From positions 1-64,000 of the forward strand of contig JADJLB010000012.1 of the NCBI GenBank assembly GCA_016705685.1: DNA of 64,000 bases. The letters are read 5' to 3'. Under the pieces are notes generated by a model, which was given only the letters and a program-made list of their open reading frames with translations, searched no databases and was not told the DNA's origin. The position numbers and the translations under genes were made by a program. This document shows, one piece after another, positions 62,393-64,000 of the stretch (position 1 is the stretch's first letter; the number at the start of each line of letters is the position of its first letter). The DNA is from Propionivibrio sp. (GTDB taxonomy: Bacteria > Pseudomonadota > Gammaproteobacteria > Burkholderiales > Rhodocyclaceae).

Positions 62393-64000
62393 GATAAGTC
62401 CTCTGACTCGCTTCGCGCGCCTGACGCAGCGTATGGATGCCGATTCCGGCCAGCAACGGCAGCATTTTCAGAAAGATTTCACCGGTCACCATGGCGTCAC
62501 CCAGCGCCGTGTGGCGTCCGATCACGGAAACGCCAAGCCGTTCGGCGATGGCTTCGAGCCGATGCGACGTCTGATTGGGATGCAATGCGGCTGACAGCAA
62601 CAGGGTGTCGAGTACTGGTTGATCAAAATTCAGGCCCAGGGCTTGCTGTTTCAATTGCAAGAAGCGCATGTCGAAGGCCGCATTATGCGCAAGCAATACC
62701 GTGTCGGCGCAAAAGGCATGAAATGCGGGAAGCACGGTATCGATGGTCGGCTGTCCGACCAGTAGGTCCGGCGTGATCCCGTGGATGCCGATCGACTCTC
62801 GTGACAGCATGTGTTGCGGATCGACAAGCTGGTCGAAGCATTCGTTGTGCAACAGTCTGCGGTTAACAATGCGCGTTGCGCCAATCTGGATGATTTCGTC
62901 GCCTTCCGAGGGTTGAAGCCCGGTCGTTTCCGTATCGAAAACGGTATAGGCCAGTTCGCTCAGTGGCCTGTCGTCGAGTTCATGCGCGGAAGCCGACCAC
63001 TGAAAAAGATCGAAGTCGTAAAACTCGGGGCGGCTTCCCTGACGTGGCAACTGAATGCTCCGTGGCACCTCCTTGGGTGAATCCGCAGCGGGAAGCAGGA
63101 TACGGTAGAACGCTCGATGCGAAACGCGCTCGCGCTGAAACCAGATCTCTCCATTGCAACGATCAATTACTTCGCGGACGGACAAGGGCGTTGCTTCGCC
63201 GCCGGTGGTCATTGAATCCAGTTCCCAGGCCATGGCCGTTTCGTTGTTCATTGAAGTGCCAAACCACATCAGGTCGAGCTGGGCCAGACGACCTCCGAGC
63301 GACAAGGCCAGGCGCACTTCGCGGATATGATATTCGTCATGAAGGCGGGTGGTGAGGAAGGACAAGGCCTGCAGCAAGCCGAAACTGTCGATGCGCAGCC
63401 AGATGCTTTCATCGACGGTGTCCACTTTGACGGCCAATCCGCTACGCTCGCCGATGCGACGTACGGCGGCGTTGACCAGGTCGGCTCCCAGCATTTCCTC
63501 CAATGGCCAACGCACGCGCAGGTCATCCGAAAACGCTTTGGCGGCGCCTTCGAGGTGCCGCGACAGCGCCCGCGCTTCGTCCTGGATGACGCCAAGAAAA
63601 CGCTCGCGCTGTTCCGGCGAGATATCGGCAAACTCCGACAGCGTCTCGGCGGCGGCTCGGATGCTCCCCAAGGGACCGCGTCCACCCTCGGTTAAGGACT
63701 GAATCAACGCATCGCGCCGGGCATCGCGCTCGTTGGTCGCGGTGATGTCATCGAGAATCAGGACGAAGCCGGTAATCTCCGAGACAGGCGCATCTTCTTG
63801 GTCAATTCGTTCGGCGGCCAGCACGGGCGACATGTGCGCAAGCAGCAATTTTCCGGAGCGCGTCGCCGTTACAAATTGCGCAGACGGCCTCTCGGCGTCG
63901 CTGTTCAACTTGTGTTGCAGACGCTCCAGGGCGTGCGCAATCAGGCTGCGGTCGAACAGGTGATAGATCGATCGGCCGAGGCCGAGCAACTCACTCCCGA
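62373..64000 (-). CDS. PAS/histidine-kinase-like sensor fused to DnaQ-type exonuclease (partial)
   Basis: The protein runs off the window, so the N terminus is missing. The visible ~540 residues hold a PAS-like end (TGFVLILDDITATNERDARR), a histidine-kinase-like dimerisation region (RAAAETLSEFADISPEQRER) and a degenerate HATPase segment. The C-terminal DEDDh exonuclease domain has YTVFDTETTGLQPSEGDEII (first D and E), LLAHNAAFDMRFLQLKQQAL and HTALGDAMVTGEIF (D and H). The kinase part lacks an obvious phospho-His. It forms a unit with the CBS protein gene. Confidence 0.88.
   Translation of the reverse strand, partial: GSELLGLGRSIYHLFDRSLIAHALERLQHKLNSDAERPSAQFVTATRSGKLLLAHMSPVLAAERIDQEDAPVSEITGFVLILDDITATNERDARRDALIQSLTEGGRGPLGSIRAAAETLSEFADISPEQRERFLGVIQDEARALSRHLEGAAKAFSDDLRVRWPLEEMLGADLVNAAVRRIGERSGLAVKVDTVDESIWLRIDSFGLLQALSFLTTRLHDEYHIREVRLALSLGGRLAQLDLMWFGTSMNNETAMAWELDSMTTGGEATPLSVREVIDRCNGEIWFQRERVSHRAFYRILLPAADSPKEVPRSIQLPRQGSRPEFYDFDLFQWSASAHELDDRPLSELAYTVFDTETTGLQPSEGDEIIQIGATRIVNRRLLHNECFDQLVDPQHMLSRESIGIHGITPDLLVGQPTIDTVLPAFHAFCADTVLLAHNAAFDMRFLQLKQQALGLNFDQPVLDTLLLSAALHPNQTSHRLEAIAERLGVSVIGRHTALGDAMVTGEIFLKMLPLLAGIGIHTLRQAREASQRTYHARLKY

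Noticed and set aside
1..64000. CRISPR arrays or cas genes
   Set aside because: No regularly spaced short repeats or Cas motifs were seen; the repeats here are integron, IS and palindromic types.

Overview
The window looks like a chromosomal segment of a betaproteobacterium, most likely of the Rhodocyclales/Azonexus-Accumulibacter type. I infer this from gene content and order (ribF-ileS-lspA-fkpB-ispH, a pilE-fimT-pilVWXY1 minor pilin operon, a liu leucine/isovalerate operon), the high GC content and the dispersed CTCTGTGT-type palindromic repeats; no marker gene proves it.

Layout. (A) 1-11,000: minus-strand genes for a partner-switching/lipid-transport group (GAF-SpoIIE phosphatase, RsbW-like ATPase, STAS, MlaE-like permease), an Old Yellow Enzyme-like oxidoreductase, Nudix, EamA, YbjQ, a HigB/HI1419-HI1420-type toxin-antitoxin pair, and an ArsR-nemA pair. 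Nearly every gene here has one or more single-base frameshifts, many in homopolymers. Comparing two copies of an IS91 element elsewhere in the window shows the same error type, so sequencing or assembly error is the leading explanation, not gene decay. (B) 11,100-31,720: a chromosomal integron whose cassettes run on the minus strand away from an attI-like site at about 31,280. The plus-strand integrase gene beside it is cut to its first ~45 codons. Eleven attC sites and about eleven cassettes are visible. They carry BrnTA, a PD-(D/E)XK-like protein, a lipoprotein hydrolase and several small membrane proteins, two of them SLATT-like. The array is invaded by an intact IS1111-attC element inside an attC site, a truncated second copy, two nested IS21 elements, an IS1182 element, an old IS91 fragment and two ~99% identical IS91 elements. 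(C) 31,722-43,391: a LiuR-controlled minus-strand operon for leucine/isovalerate catabolism (isovaleryl-CoA dehydrogenase, methylcrotonyl-CoA carboxylase, methylglutaconyl-CoA hydratase, HMG-CoA lyase) with an AbrB-Doc toxin-antitoxin pair inserted in it. (D) 43,500-51,000: plus-strand housekeeping operon. (E) 51,153-58,259: type IV pilus minor pilin operon with the PilY1 adhesin. (F) 58,400-64,000: tRNA-Thr(CGU), a PilZ-like protein, a thioesterase, and a CBS/nucleotidyltransferase protein with a sensor-exonuclease fusion that runs off the window.

How parts work together. The liu enzymes take isovaleryl-CoA to acetoacetate plus acetyl-CoA under LiuR; a perfect 16-bp palindrome lies in front of the operon. 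The pilin operon supplies the priming complex and tip of the type IV pilus. In the integron, the integrase is gone, so the cassettes are probably frozen and are now reshaped by insertion sequences that recognise integron core sites. The most interesting item is the 3' non-coding region of the IS1111 element (20,163-20,537). It folds into a two-loop RNA whose loop strands match the attC target on one side and the element's own ends on the other, as expected for a bridge/seekRNA.
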